DNA of 33,997 bases from Oscillospiraceae bacterium (GTDB lineage Bacteria; Bacillota; Clostridia; Oscillospirales; Oscillospiraceae): the NCBI GenBank assembly GCA_017412585.1, contig JAFPXK010000039.1, forward strand, positions 1-33,997, written 5' to 3'. Below are positions 7,325 through 15,643 of this stretch, one piece after another. Position 1 is the stretch's first letter; each line of letters starts with the position of its first letter. A program made the translations under genes and the position numbers. Under the pieces are notes generated by a model that had not been told where the DNA came from, made no database searches, and saw only the letters and a list, made by a program, of their open reading frames with translations.

Positions 7325-8038
7325 CTATCTCAGGAACACCGGCGCGGAAGCAATCAGAAACTGCCCTGCGTAATAGGTGAGGTAGTTCAGCGCAAGGTGG
7401 ACAGGACGATTCCTGCCCGTGCCAAAGTAGGTGCCGCTGAGAATCAGATCGGAGATGGCGAAGGACACGCCGCCGATAAAGAGCAGGTTCAGGGGCGTTT
7501 CCTGCCAGCCGTAACAGAGCGCGAGGCTTCCGGCCAGTGCCACCATGGCGAAGAGAACCACACCGTAGGCAAGCACAATCGGCTTGAACTCTCCGTAGCG
7601 CAGCTTCATGGGCTTCTCCAGAAGGGCGTTTCCGACGCTGAGCACAACGGCGAGAAGGACCGGAAGGAGTACCGTCAGGGGCTTGCGGGGCGGGTAGTAA
7701 GCCAGCAGCATACCGACGATGTACAGAATATGCCCCACGCCGAATACGCAAAAGCCCGCATAGGTGAAAGGCGCATCCTTCTCCGGGAAAACGTATTTGA
7801 GGTCCAGCCAGATATCGCCCATCAGGCCGAACAGCAGGCCAAGCACCACGAAGGGGCAAAGGGGGCTCACATTTCCCCTTGACGCGGAGAGCCAGGTCCC
7901 ATACACGCCCACCGCCAGGAACAGCGCCGACACAAGGGACTTGAGCAGCACCGCCTTTACCGAGCAGACCTTGATTTTTTCGCGGATATACGCAAACAGC
8001 AGCACCGCGCCGCAGGCAAGCAACAGGGGATACAGCAT
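7325..8038 (-). CDS. YhhN/TMEM86-like membrane protein
   Basis: A 237-residue, very hydrophobic protein with about seven or eight transmembrane helices. The segment GLMGDIWLDLKY...FTYAGFCVFGVGHILYIVGML (about residues 71-110) carries the GD and GH signatures of the YhhN family, whose vertebrate relative TMEM86B is a lysoplasmalogenase. A second acidic patch, ISDLILSG, lies near residue 200. Bacterial members may act on ether lipids, and plasmalogens do occur in anaerobic Clostridia, but substrate and function here are inference. AAGGAGG lies 7 nt before the ATG. Flanking genes are unrelated, so it is probably transcribed alone. Confidence 0.7.
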   Translation of the reverse strand: MLYPLLLACGAVLLFAYIREKIKVCSVKAVLLKSLVSALFLAVGVYGTWLSASRGNVSPLCPFVVLGLLFGLMGDIWLDLKYVFPEKDAPFTYAGFCVFGVGHILYIVGMLLAYYPPRKPLTVLLPVLLAVVLSVGNALLEKPMKLRYGEFKPIVLAYGVVLFAMVALAGSLALCYGWQETPLNLLFIGGVSFAISDLILSGTYFGTGRNRPVHLALNYLTYYAGQFLIASAPVFLR

Positions 8039-8094
8039 AATAGCGCCTCCTTATCCGTTATTCTCCACGGCCGTTTGTCTTGCTTCTCACTATA

Positions 8095-8122
8095 TAAAAA
8101 GAGACGGACTTTCGTCCGTCTC
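8095..8122 (-). terminator. Terminator after the PduL-type gene
   Basis: Minus-strand 9-bp stem GAGACGGAC/GTCCGTCTC, GAAA loop, then UUUUUAUA; 8 nt after the stop codon. Confidence 0.88.
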
Positions 8123-8129
8123 TCATGAT

Positions 8130-8705
8130 TCAGTCAGCGATGATGACGCCCTCGTGGACGTCGCCGCCGGCGGCGTTGGCCTCGTCGGTGTCGATATGGA
8201 CAGCCAGGCCCATATTGTCGCCCACACGGACCACCACGTCGTCAAAGATCAGCTTGCGGTCGTCGGTGCCCAGGGCCAGCTTGACGATCTGGCCGCCGGT
8301 GAGGCCCCACTCCTTGGCGATGGGGGTGGGAATGTGGGCGTGACGCTTGGCGATGATGACACCCTCCTGGATCTCGATCTCGCCCTTGGGCCCGATGATC
8401 TTGCAGCCGGCGCTGCCGGCCAGGTCGCCGCTCTCACGGACGGGGGCGGTGATGCCCAGGGTGCGGGCGTCGCTGAGGCTCAGCTCCACCTGGCAGGCGC
8501 TGCGGCAGGGGCCCAGGATGGACATATTCTCGATGGAGCGCTTGGGGCCCACCACGGTGACGCGCTCGTTGCTGGCGAACTGACCGGGCTGGGTCAGGGC
8601 CTTGCGGAAGGTCAGCTCGGCGCCCTTGCCGAACAGGATCTCCAGAGCCTCCTCGGTGACGTGGACGTGACGGGCGGATGTTTCAACCAGGATCTTTCTT
8701 TCCAT
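8130..8705 (-). CDS. pduL: PduL-type phosphate acyltransferase (phosphotransacetylase)
   Basis: PduL enzymes interconvert acyl-CoA and acyl phosphate (acetyl or propionyl) using zinc. The 191-residue protein has the paired PduL repeats: SARHVHV at 10-16 and AKRHAHI at 119-125 supply metal-binding histidines, and GPCRSACQVELSLSDARTLG and IIGPKGEIEIQEGVIIAKRH are typical family blocks. There is no N-terminal encapsulation helix and no shell-protein gene nearby, so it is more likely a cytosolic housekeeping phosphotransacetylase for acetate formation than a microcompartment enzyme. No acetate kinase gene is adjacent. TAGGAGG precedes the ATG, and a terminator follows directly. Confidence 0.88.
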   Translation of the reverse strand: MERKILVETSARHVHVTEEALEILFGKGAELTFRKALTQPGQFASNERVTVVGPKRSIENMSILGPCRSACQVELSLSDARTLGITAPVRESGDLAGSAGCKIIGPKGEIEIQEGVIIAKRHAHIPTPIAKEWGLTGGQIVKLALGTDDRKLIFDDVVVRVGDNMGLAVHIDTDEANAAGGDVHEGVIIAD

Positions 8706-8744
8706 TTTCGTTTTCCTCCTAATAATGTTGTTTTCCTTCTGAAT

Positions 8745-10127
8745 TTATATGGTTTCGCCGGCATTGCCGTCGGAAATCCCGGAAATAAGGGTGCGGTAGA
8801 CGTGGATGTAGAAGATCACCGTCACCGCCAGGGAGCTGACTTCCGCGATGGGGTAGCTCCACCACACCAGGTCGCTGTTGCCCACCGTGGCGCCGTAACG
8901 GGCCAGCAGGTAGGCGGCGGGAATGAGCACCACCAGCTGGCGGACGATGGAGGTAATCATAGAATAGATGGACTTGCCCAGGGCCTGCATGGCGCTGCCC
9001 AGGGCGATGCACGCCCCGGCGAAGGAGAAGCTGAGGGACACGATGCGCAGGCAGGGCACGCCCACCGCCATCAGCTCCGGCCCTGCGGCGAAAATCTGCA
9101 GCAGCAGCTGGGGCGCCGCCAGGAAGACGGCCATGCCCAGGAGCATAATGGCGGAGGCGTAGGTGACGCTGCGGCGGATGGTCTCCGTGACCCGGCGGCG
9201 GTTTTGGGCGCCGTAGTTGTAGGCCACGATGGGCACCACGCCGTTATTCAGCCCGAACACCGGCATGAACACAAAGCTGTTGATTTTGAAAAAGATGCCG
9301 TAGGCAGTGGCGGCGGTCTCGTGGGCGGCGTGGTAGGTGATGAGAATCTTGTTCATCAGGAAGGTCATCAGCGAGCCGATGGCCATCATAATCACGCTGG
9401 GCAGGCCGATGGCGTAGATGCCGCCGATGATGCGCCAGTTGGGCCGGAAGCCCCGGAACCGCAGGCGGATGTCGTGATTTTTCGTGAGATTGAAGTAAAT
9501 CGCCAGCACCATGCCGCAGCACTGGCCGATGACGGTGGCGATGGCGGCGCCCCGGACGCCCAGGCCCAGGGTGAAGATAAAAATGGGGTCCAAAATGATG
9601 TTGATGATGGCCCCCAGGCCCTGGGTGTACATGGAGTACACCGTCCGGCCGGTGCCCTGCAGGAGGCGCTCGAACATCACCTGGCCAAACAGGAAGACGC
9701 TGAGGCCGCCGATGACCTGCAGATACTCGTTGCCCATTTGGGCGATGTGCTGCACGCCGGTCTGGTAGGCGAACAGGGCGGGGCCGAAGCCCAGGCCCAG
9801 CACCGCCGACAGCGCCGCCCCCACCAGGGCCAGAAACACGCCGTTCACCGCCACGTCGTCGGCCCGGCGCTGCTCCATGGCCCCCAGGGCCCGGCCCATC
9901 ATGGCGTTGACGCCCACGGCGGTGCCGGTGGCAAGGCCGATCATCAGCTGCTGGGCGGGGAAGGCCAGGGATACCGCCGTCAGCGCGTCCTGGCTGATGC
10001 GGGAGACGAACATGCTGTCCACAATGTTGTACAGCGCCTGCACCAGCATACTGGCGATGATGGGCAGGGACATATTCCAGATGAGTTTACCGATGGGCAT
10101 AACGCCCAGTTTATTTTCCGTTGCCAT
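8745..10127 (-). CDS. MATE family multidrug/cation antiporter
   Basis: A 460-residue inner-membrane transporter with about twelve helices in two homologous halves. The start MGKLIWNMSLPIIASMLVQALYNIVDSMFVSRI-like region and the later GLPSVIMMAIGSLMTFLMNKIL block correspond to the first helices of each half of MATE (DinF/NorM-like) exporters, which expel cationic drugs in exchange for Na+ or H+. Substrate cannot be told from sequence. AGAGGG lies 5 nt before the ATG. A TATACT -10-like box lies upstream (minus strand, 10164-10159) with a poor -35. It ends 39 nt before the PduL-type gene, so read-through into that gene is possible. Confidence 0.92.
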   Translation of the reverse strand: MATENKLGVMPIGKLIWNMSLPIIASMLVQALYNIVDSMFVSRISQDALTAVSLAFPAQQLMIGLATGTAVGVNAMMGRALGAMEQRRADDVAVNGVFLALVGAALSAVLGLGFGPALFAYQTGVQHIAQMGNEYLQVIGGLSVFLFGQVMFERLLQGTGRTVYSMYTQGLGAIINIILDPIFIFTLGLGVRGAAIATVIGQCCGMVLAIYFNLTKNHDIRLRFRGFRPNWRIIGGIYAIGLPSVIMMAIGSLMTFLMNKILITYHAAHETAATAYGIFFKINSFVFMPVFGLNNGVVPIVAYNYGAQNRRRVTETIRRSVTYASAIMLLGMAVFLAAPQLLLQIFAAGPELMAVGVPCLRIVSLSFSFAGACIALGSAMQALGKSIYSMITSIVRQLVVLIPAAYLLARYGATVGNSDLVWWSYPIAEVSSLAVTVIFYIHVYRTLISGISDGNAGETI

Positions 10128-10226
10128 AATTCCCTCTATGTATCGTTTGCAGCTTAATAGTATAACATGGGCGGCGGAAAAAGAAAACCCCCGGAATGGT
10201 ACTTTTTTGGCAAAGTGGTGAAAAAT

Positions 10227-11375
10227 TCACACGGTTTGGAAGAAATCACGAATCTCCGCCTCGGTGGCGGCCACGCTGCCCTGGGCAAAACCGTCCCTGC
10301 CGCCGCCCCGGCCGTGGAGAGCGGCGTTTAGGGCCTTCACCAGAGGGGAAAGGTCATGGCCCGGGTGGATGAGGGCGTAGCGGTAGGCAACCTCCGCCCC
10401 GGCGAACACCGCGGCCCGTCCGCCGCAGACCTGGGATACAGCGTCGCACAGCCGCTGCACGCCGTCGCCCTGGAGGGCCTCCGTCACCAGCAGCACGTCG
10501 CCCCGGCCCCGGCAAGCCTCCGCCCTGGCGGCGAAGGAGGCCTCCTCCAGGGCCGTGACCCGCTGCCGCAGGGCGGACAGCTCGGTTTGCAGCTTGGCCA
10601 CCGCCGCCGCCGTGGCCTGGGGCTTGACGCTGAGGGCCTGGCCCACCGCCCTGTTTTGATCCCAATTCATGGCCAGGTAGTCCATGGCCCGCTTGCCGCA
10701 CAGCAGCTCCAGGCGCACGCCCTCCCGGAACTTCTGGCAGGACAGGAATTTCACCAGCCCCACCTGGCCGCTGCGCACCACGTGGGTGCCGCAGCAGGCG
10801 CACATATCGGCGCCGGGGAAGGACGTGATGCGCACGGCCCCGGTGAGGGCTTTTTTGCTGCGGTAGGGCAGGGCGGCCAATTCCTCCGCCGTGGGCCACA
10901 GGACCTCAAAGGGGTGGTCTTCCCAGATGTATTGATTGGCCTTTTTCTCGATTTCCAACACCCCCTCCCAGGGGATGTCGGCGTTGTAGTCGATGATGAC
11001 GGTGTCCTCCCCCAGGTGGAAGCCCACGTTGTCGCAGCCGTAGGCGGCGCACAGCAGGCCGCTGACGATGTGTTCGCCGGAGTGCTGCTGCATGTGGTCG
11101 AAGCGGCGGGCCCAGTCGATGGCGCCATGGACGGTTTCGCCCACGGGCAGGGGGCCGTCGCAGGTGTGGGTGATGACGCCGTCCTTTTCGTGGACGTCAG
11201 TGACGCTGACGGCGCCCAGGGTGCCCCGGTCGCAGGGCTGGCCGCCGCCCTCGGGGTAAAAGGTAGTGCGGTCCAGCACCACGGCCCAGCCGTTTTTGGC
11301 GGCGGCGCAGGAGAGGACCGTGGCGTCAAATTCGCGCAGGGTCACGTCGTCGTAATAGAGCTTAATGGTGTCCAT
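10227..11375 (-). CDS. AlaX-type alanyl-tRNA editing protein with DHHA1 domain
   Basis: AlaX proteins are free-standing relatives of the AlaRS editing domain that hydrolyse mischarged Ser- or Gly-tRNA-Ala in trans. The protein (382 aa) has an N-terminal beta domain with FYPEGGGQPCDRG (39-51), the zinc ligands HSGEH (98-102) and CACCGTH (192-198, Cys194 and His198), a coiled-coil-like stretch near 255-285, and a C-terminal DHHA1 domain with HGRGGGRDGFAQGS. The DHHA1 part makes it the long AlaX-L type. A strong AAAGGAGG lies 7 nt before the ATG. It is unlinked to alaS here; a tRNA-Ala gene occurs at 33230 but too far away to be operonic. Confidence 0.88.
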   Translation of the reverse strand: MDTIKLYYDDVTLREFDATVLSCAAAKNGWAVVLDRTTFYPEGGGQPCDRGTLGAVSVTDVHEKDGVITHTCDGPLPVGETVHGAIDWARRFDHMQQHSGEHIVSGLLCAAYGCDNVGFHLGEDTVIIDYNADIPWEGVLEIEKKANQYIWEDHPFEVLWPTAEELAALPYRSKKALTGAVRITSFPGADMCACCGTHVVRSGQVGLVKFLSCQKFREGVRLELLCGKRAMDYLAMNWDQNRAVGQALSVKPQATAAAVAKLQTELSALRQRVTALEEASFAARAEACRGRGDVLLVTEALQGDGVQRLCDAVSQVCGGRAAVFAGAEVAYRYALIHPGHDLSPLVKALNAALHGRGGGRDGFAQGSVAATEAEIRDFFQTV

Positions 11376-11396
11376 GATGGCCTCCTTTGGGGGGAT

Positions 11397-11525
11397 AATA
11401 ATGAATACGGAAGACTGAGGGATGAAAAATCAATCATTATGGTGTCCGCTGCGCGGAGGGGATTTTAATATGTTTGGCGCAAAGGGAACGGGTGTTCTCC
11501 GTAGGGGCGCTTCATGAAGCGCCCG
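11397..11525. repeat. Dispersed fragment (AATGAATACGGAA ... GTGTCCGCTGCGCGGA) and GTAGGGGC palindrome
   Basis: 11397-11462 shares AATAATGAATACGGAA with 7204 and a GTGTCCGCTGCGCGGA tail with 2579 (inverted), 5608 and 25700. 11501-11525 is GTAG plus the palindrome GGGCGCTTCATGAAGCGCCC. Confidence 0.65.
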
Positions 11526-11587
11526 CTTGCCCGGCGGGGGGGTTGATGAAAGGTGTCGTTAGCTGCGGAAAGGCACGCTATTGCCCC

Positions 11588-11728
11588 GCCTTCCCCTCGG
11601 GGGGAAGGTACCCCAGTGCGCACACTGGGGGGGATGAGGGGGCGATTTTGCAGCAACTTACGGTAGGCGGGCGGGTTTCGCCCCCTCATCCGTCAGCTTC
11701 GCTGACACCTTCCCCCCAGGGGGAAGGC
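11588..11728. repeat. Short form of the MITE-like element
   Basis: Ends GCCTTCCCCTC...GGATGAGGGGGCG and CGCCCCCTCATCC...GGGGGAAGGC, inner hairpins CCCAGTGCGCACACTGGG (left) and GTCAGCTTCGCTGAC (right), and a divergent core ATTTTGCAGCAACTTACGG. Confidence 0.75.
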
Positions 11729-11790
11729 GGGGCGATTTTTGTTACCTTTTACCACTCATCCGGTGTTTGGTGATGGGCGATACCGCGTCC

Positions 11791-11903
11791 GGGCCGCCGG
11801 GGGCGTCGGCCCCTACGGTGGGGGGACGATACTGTTTTCCATCCACCCGGCCTTGGCGGTGGCCGTTACCGTATCGCGGGCGATTCGTGAATCGCCCCTA
11901 CGG
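11791..11903. repeat. GGGCCGCC...GTCGGCCC palindrome and inverted two-hairpin repeat
   Basis: 11791-11816 has a GGGCCGCCGGGGGCGTCGGC arm and ends in CCCCTAC; 11839-11903 is CCATCC, a CCGGCCTTGGCGG hairpin, then a GATTCGTGAATC palindrome ending CCCCTAC. Apart from these repeats nothing is visible between 11376 and 11960. Confidence 0.75.
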
Positions 11904-11956
11904 AGGGCTATCGATACCGCCCATCATTCACCCGGCCTTTTGCGCTCCCCCGCGCA

Positions 11957-11991
11957 TACCAAAAAACGGGCGGCGCGGGCCGCCCGTTTTT
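11957..11991 (-). terminator. Terminator of ybjQ-like gene
   Basis: Minus-strand 13-bp stem AAAAACGGGCGGC/GCCGCCCGTTTTT followed by T, 11 nt after the stop. It would also end read-through from aspS. Confidence 0.85.
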
Positions 11992-12002
11992 CTGTTGGGA
12001 TG

Positions 12003-12368
12003 TTACCGCAGGCGCAGGGCGGTGCCGTAGGCCAGCACCTCGGAGGCGCCCTCCATGACCTCGCTGGTGGCGTAGCGGATGCCCACCACCGCGTCGGCGC
12101 CCAGGGCCTCCGCCTGCTCCGCCATACGGCGGGTGGCCACAGCCCGGGCCCGGGCCAGCATGTCGGCGTAGTCGGTGATTTCGCCGCCGGCCATGTGCTG
12201 CAGCGAGGCGATAAAGTCCTTGCCGAAATGGACGGCCTGCACCGTGGAGCCGGACACCACCCCCAGGGCTTCCACCGGCGCTGCGCCGGGGATACACTCG
12301 ATGGTATAGAGCTTCACAGGCCCGTCATAGTCGATGCGAACGGGGTTGACGCGATTGCTTTCGTTCAT
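12003..12368 (-). CDS. YbjQ/UPF0145 family protein
   Basis: A 121-residue cytosolic protein of the YbjQ (PF01906) family, which forms ring-shaped oligomers and whose function is unsettled despite an old heavy-metal-binding label. The family signature is GADAVVGIRYATSEVMEGASEVLAYGTALRLR at the C-terminus, and the GSTVQAVHFGKDFIASLQHMAGGEITDYADML segment is the usual central helix. AAGGAGG lies 8 nt upstream of the ATG. It starts 36 nt after the aspS stop on the same strand and is followed by a terminator, so it is probably the last gene of a hisS-aspS-ybjQ unit. Confidence 0.8.
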   Translation of the reverse strand: MNESNRVNPVRIDYDGPVKLYTIECIPGAAPVEALGVVSGSTVQAVHFGKDFIASLQHMAGGEITDYADMLARARAVATRRMAEQAEALGADAVVGIRYATSEVMEGASEVLAYGTALRLR

Positions 12369-12404
12369 GGTGTCGTCCTCCTTTTCAACAGGTAAATGGT
12401 TTAT

Positions 12405-14177
12405 TTATTCCTCCTCCTTGGCTGTCACCAGGATATGCAGCTCGTCCAGCTGCTTCTGGGTCACCTCGGAGGGGGCGCCCATCATCACGTCCTGGGCGTT
12501 CTTGTTCATGGGGAACGGGATGATCTCGCGGATGGAGCTCTCGCCCGCCAGCAGCATCACCATCCGGTCCACGCCCGGGGCGATGCCGGCGTGGGGAGGC
12601 GCGCCGTAGCAGAAGGCGTTGTACATGGCGGGGAACTTCTTCTTCACGTCCTCCTCGCCCAGCCGCACCAGCTCGAAGGCCTTGATCATAATCTCCGGGT
12701 CGTGGTTACGGACGGCGCCGGAGCTGAGCTCCACGCCGTTGCACACCAGGTCGTACTGGTTGGCATAGATGTCCAGGGGGTCCATCTCCCCCCGCTCGGC
12801 CTTCAGCAGCACCTCCATGCCGCCGTTGGGCATGGAGAAGGGATTGTGGCAGAACTCCAGCTCGCCGGACTCGTCGCCGATCTCGTACATGGGGAAGTCC
12901 ACGATCCAGCAGAACTCGTAGCGCTCTTTATCCATGTGGCCCTCGCAGGCGGCACCAAAGGTCTTGATCTGCACGCCCACGCTCTTGGTGGCGTACTCGC
13001 CGGCGGACACCACCACCAGCGTGCCGGGCCGGAGATCCAGCACCTTTTTCAGCTCGTCCTCCACCGGGGCGGCGAACTTGGCGATGCCGCCGGCCAGGGC
13101 GCCGTTCTCGTCCACCTTGAACCAGTAGCCCTTGCTGCCGGACTGGACCTCGCAGTCGGTGAGCAGCTTTTCCACCTGCTTGCGGGTGAGGGTGCAGTCG
13201 GTGACGTCCACCATCTTCACGGTCTGGCCCCGGAAGGCGTCAAACTCGCTGTTTTCAAACAGGGCGGTCACGTCCTTGCAGGTCAGGTCGATGCGCAGGT
13301 CGGGCTTGTCGGAGCCGTAGGTGGCCAGGGCGGTGTTGTAGGGGATGCGGCGGAAGGGGGGCTGGGAGGCCACGTTATACTTGCCGTACTTGGCAAAGAT
13401 GGGGGGCAGCACGTCCTCCAGCACGGCGAACACGTCGTCCTGGGTGGCGAAGGCCATCTCCATATCCAGCTGATAGAACTCGCCGGGGCTGCGGTCACCA
13501 CGGGCGTCCTCATCCCGGAAGCAGGGGGCGATCTGGAAATAGCGGTCGAAGCCGGAGGTCATCAGCAGCTGCTTGAACTGCTGGGGAGCCTGGGGCAGGG
13601 CATAGAACTTGCCGGGGTGCTTCCGGGCGGGCACCAGATAGTCACGGGCGCCCTCGGGAGAGGAGGCGGTGAGGATGGGGGTGGTGATCTCCAGGAAGTC
13701 GTGGGCCATCATGGCCTGGCGCAGGGCGGCGATCACCTGGCAGCGCAGGACGATGTTGCTCTTCACGGCGGGGTTCCGCAGGTCCAGATAGCGGTATTTC
13801 AGCCGCTGGGTCTCGTCGGCCTCACGGCTGCGGTTGATCTCAAAGGGCAGGCTGTTGTAGCGGCAGCGGCCCAGCACCTCGATCTTCTCCGGCACCACCT
13901 CGATGTCGCCGGTGGCCTGCTTGGGGTTCTTGCTGGCCCGCTCCCGGACCACGCCCTCCACGGAGATGGTGGACTCCTTGTTCAGGTCCGGGACAATGGC
14001 CATCATGGCCTCGTCCTCCACCACGATCTGGGTGGTGCCGTAGAAGTCACGGAGCACCACGAAGGCGAAGTTGCTGCCCACGGTGCGGACGTTCTCCATC
14101 CAGCCTACCAGCTTCACCTGGCGGCCCGCGTCGGAAAGCCGCAGCTCGTTGCAGTTATGTGTACGCATTTGCATCAT
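12405..14177 (-). CDS. aspS: Aspartyl-tRNA synthetase
   Basis: A class II synthetase, 590 residues. Visible parts are an N-terminal OB fold for anticodon binding (VKLVGWMENVRTVGSNFAFVVLRD, about 21-44), motif 2 with FRDEDARGDRSP (220-231), the bacterial GAD insertion domain in the middle, and motif 3 with GVDRMVMLLAGESSIREIIPFP near the C-terminus. Whether it is discriminating or also makes Asp-tRNA-Asn cannot be settled here, and no gatCAB genes are in the window. GAGGAG lies 9 nt before the first of two adjacent ATG codons at 14177. It follows hisS by 70 AT-rich nucleotides that contain the same AATAATACAATACAT string found upstream of glyQS. Confidence 0.96.
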   Translation of the reverse strand: MMQMRTHNCNELRLSDAGRQVKLVGWMENVRTVGSNFAFVVLRDFYGTTQIVVEDEAMMAIVPDLNKESTISVEGVVRERASKNPKQATGDIEVVPEKIEVLGRCRYNSLPFEINRSREADETQRLKYRYLDLRNPAVKSNIVLRCQVIAALRQAMMAHDFLEITTPILTASSPEGARDYLVPARKHPGKFYALPQAPQQFKQLLMTSGFDRYFQIAPCFRDEDARGDRSPGEFYQLDMEMAFATQDDVFAVLEDVLPPIFAKYGKYNVASQPPFRRIPYNTALATYGSDKPDLRIDLTCKDVTALFENSEFDAFRGQTVKMVDVTDCTLTRKQVEKLLTDCEVQSGSKGYWFKVDENGALAGGIAKFAAPVEDELKKVLDLRPGTLVVVSAGEYATKSVGVQIKTFGAACEGHMDKERYEFCWIVDFPMYEIGDESGELEFCHNPFSMPNGGMEVLLKAERGEMDPLDIYANQYDLVCNGVELSSGAVRNHDPEIMIKAFELVRLGEEDVKKKFPAMYNAFCYGAPPHAGIAPGVDRMVMLLAGESSIREIIPFPMNKNAQDVMMGAPSEVTQKQLDELHILVTAKEEE

Positions 14178-14247
14178 ATTCTCTCGCTCCTCACCATTCA
14201 GAATGATTATGTATTGTATTATTTATAATAATTATTACAATTCGTAA

Positions 14248-15606
14248 TTAGTTTTCCCGGATTACGGTGCCCATTTCCCGCTGCCGCAGACCCTCACGGA
14301 TGCGATCAAGGGTGTCGGCAAAGGGCAGGCTGGTCTGCTCTCCGGAGGTCATGTCCTTGCAGGTGACCAGGTTTTTGGCAATCTCGTCCTCCCCCAGGAA
14401 CACCACGTAGGGGATGGCCAGCCTGTCGGCGTAGGCCATTTTGGCCTTGAACTTCTTGGCCTCAGTGTAGAGCTGGGTGCGGACGCCGGCATCCCGCAGG
14501 GCGGTGGCCAGGGCCACGGCGGGGGAGAGGTCGTCGGTCATGGGCAGCACCAGCACGTCCGCCGGGGCGGTGGGGAGCTGGTCGTTCAGCATGCCCTGCT
14601 CGCCCAGCACGTAGAAAAGGCGGGTGAGGCCGATGGAGATGCCCACGCCGGGGAGCTGGCGGTCGGTGTAATACTCGGCCAGGTTGTCGTACCGGCCGCC
14701 GGAGCAGACGGAGCCGATCTCCGGGTGGTCCAGCAGGGTGGTCTCGTAGACGGTGCCGGTGTAGTAGTCCAGGCCCCGGGCGATGGTGAGGTCCACGGCG
14801 AAGTTGGCCTCCGGCACACCGAAGGCCCCCAGGTGCCGCACCACGGTTTCCAGCTCGGCAAGGCCCTGGTCAAAGGTGTCGTTGCGCCCGGCGTAGCTGC
14901 GGAGGGCGGCGAGGACGGCGGCGTTGTCGCCGGTGATGGCGATGAAGCGGAGAATTTCCGCCGCCTGGCTCTCCGTCAGGCCGCAGTCGTCACGAAGGCA
15001 GGCGGCCACCTTTTCCGGGCCGATCTTGTCCAGCTTGTCCACGGTGCGCATGATGTCGCCGGACTTGTGGGTGAGGCCCAGCATGGCGTAGAAGCCGTTG
15101 AGGATTTTCCGGTTGTTCACCCGGATCTGGAAGCGGCGCAGCCCCAGGGCGGTGAAGGTGCGGTAGATGATGGCGGGGATCTCCGCCTCGTTGACGATGT
15201 CCAGCTTGCCGTCGCCGATGACGTCGATATCGGCCTGGTAGAACTCCCGGAACCGGCCCCGCTGGGCCCGCTCGCCGCGATAGACCTTGCCGATCTGGTA
15301 GCGGCGGAAGGGGAAGGCCAGGTCGTTGTAGTGGAGGGCCACGTATTTCGCCAGGGGCACCGTCAGGTCAAAGCGCAGGCTCAGGTCGGCGTCGCCCTTG
15401 GTGAAGCGGTAAATCTGCTTCTCGGTGTCGCCGCCGCCCTTGGCCAGCAGCACCTCGCTGGCCTCGATGAGGGGTGTGTCCAGGGGCGTGAAGCCGTAGA
15501 GGGCGTAGGTGCGGCGGAGCACGTCCATCATCCGCTCCATCTGCTGCTGAGGCGCCGGCAGCAGCTCCATAAAGCCGGACAGGGTCCGGGGTTTCAGCTT
15601 TTCCAT
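14248..15606 (-). CDS. hisS: Histidyl-tRNA synthetase
   Basis: A class II synthetase of 452 residues that charges tRNA-His. Motif 2 with the histidine-specific RGERAQRGRFREFYQAD (110-126) and the HisA motif ARGLDYYTG (276-284) distinguish it from the HisZ regulatory paralogue; the C-terminal anticodon-binding domain (VLVLPMTDDLSPAVALATALRDAGV onward) is complete. AAGGAG lies about 11 nt before the ATG. The hisS-aspS order is common in Firmicutes. MgsA-like gene 15644-16060 ends 37 nt upstream on the same strand, so transcription may continue from there. No T-box was seen before it. Confidence 0.96.
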   Translation of the reverse strand: MEKLKPRTLSGFMELLPAPQQQMERMMDVLRRTYALYGFTPLDTPLIEASEVLLAKGGGDTEKQIYRFTKGDADLSLRFDLTVPLAKYVALHYNDLAFPFRRYQIGKVYRGERAQRGRFREFYQADIDVIGDGKLDIVNEAEIPAIIYRTFTALGLRRFQIRVNNRKILNGFYAMLGLTHKSGDIMRTVDKLDKIGPEKVAACLRDDCGLTESQAAEILRFIAITGDNAAVLAALRSYAGRNDTFDQGLAELETVVRHLGAFGVPEANFAVDLTIARGLDYYTGTVYETTLLDHPEIGSVCSGGRYDNLAEYYTDRQLPGVGISIGLTRLFYVLGEQGMLNDQLPTAPADVLVLPMTDDLSPAVALATALRDAGVRTQLYTEAKKFKAKMAYADRLAIPYVVFLGEDEIAKNLVTCKDMTSGEQTSLPFADTLDRIREGLRQREMGTVIREN

Positions 15607-15643
15607 GGGGAAAGGTCTCCTTTTATTCCGAAAATGGGGGAAG

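Noticed and set aside
7764..10157. A very long plus-strand open frame (about 797 codons)
   Set aside because: It is antisense to the PduL-type and MATE genes, has low-complexity G/A/H/D-rich composition, no SD and no domain; GC-rich third positions of the real genes keep the opposite frame open. The same applies to long plus-strand frames at 2990-4159, 10356-11468, 12396-14228, 14725-15654, 18560-19969, 21886-23550 and 28290-29183.
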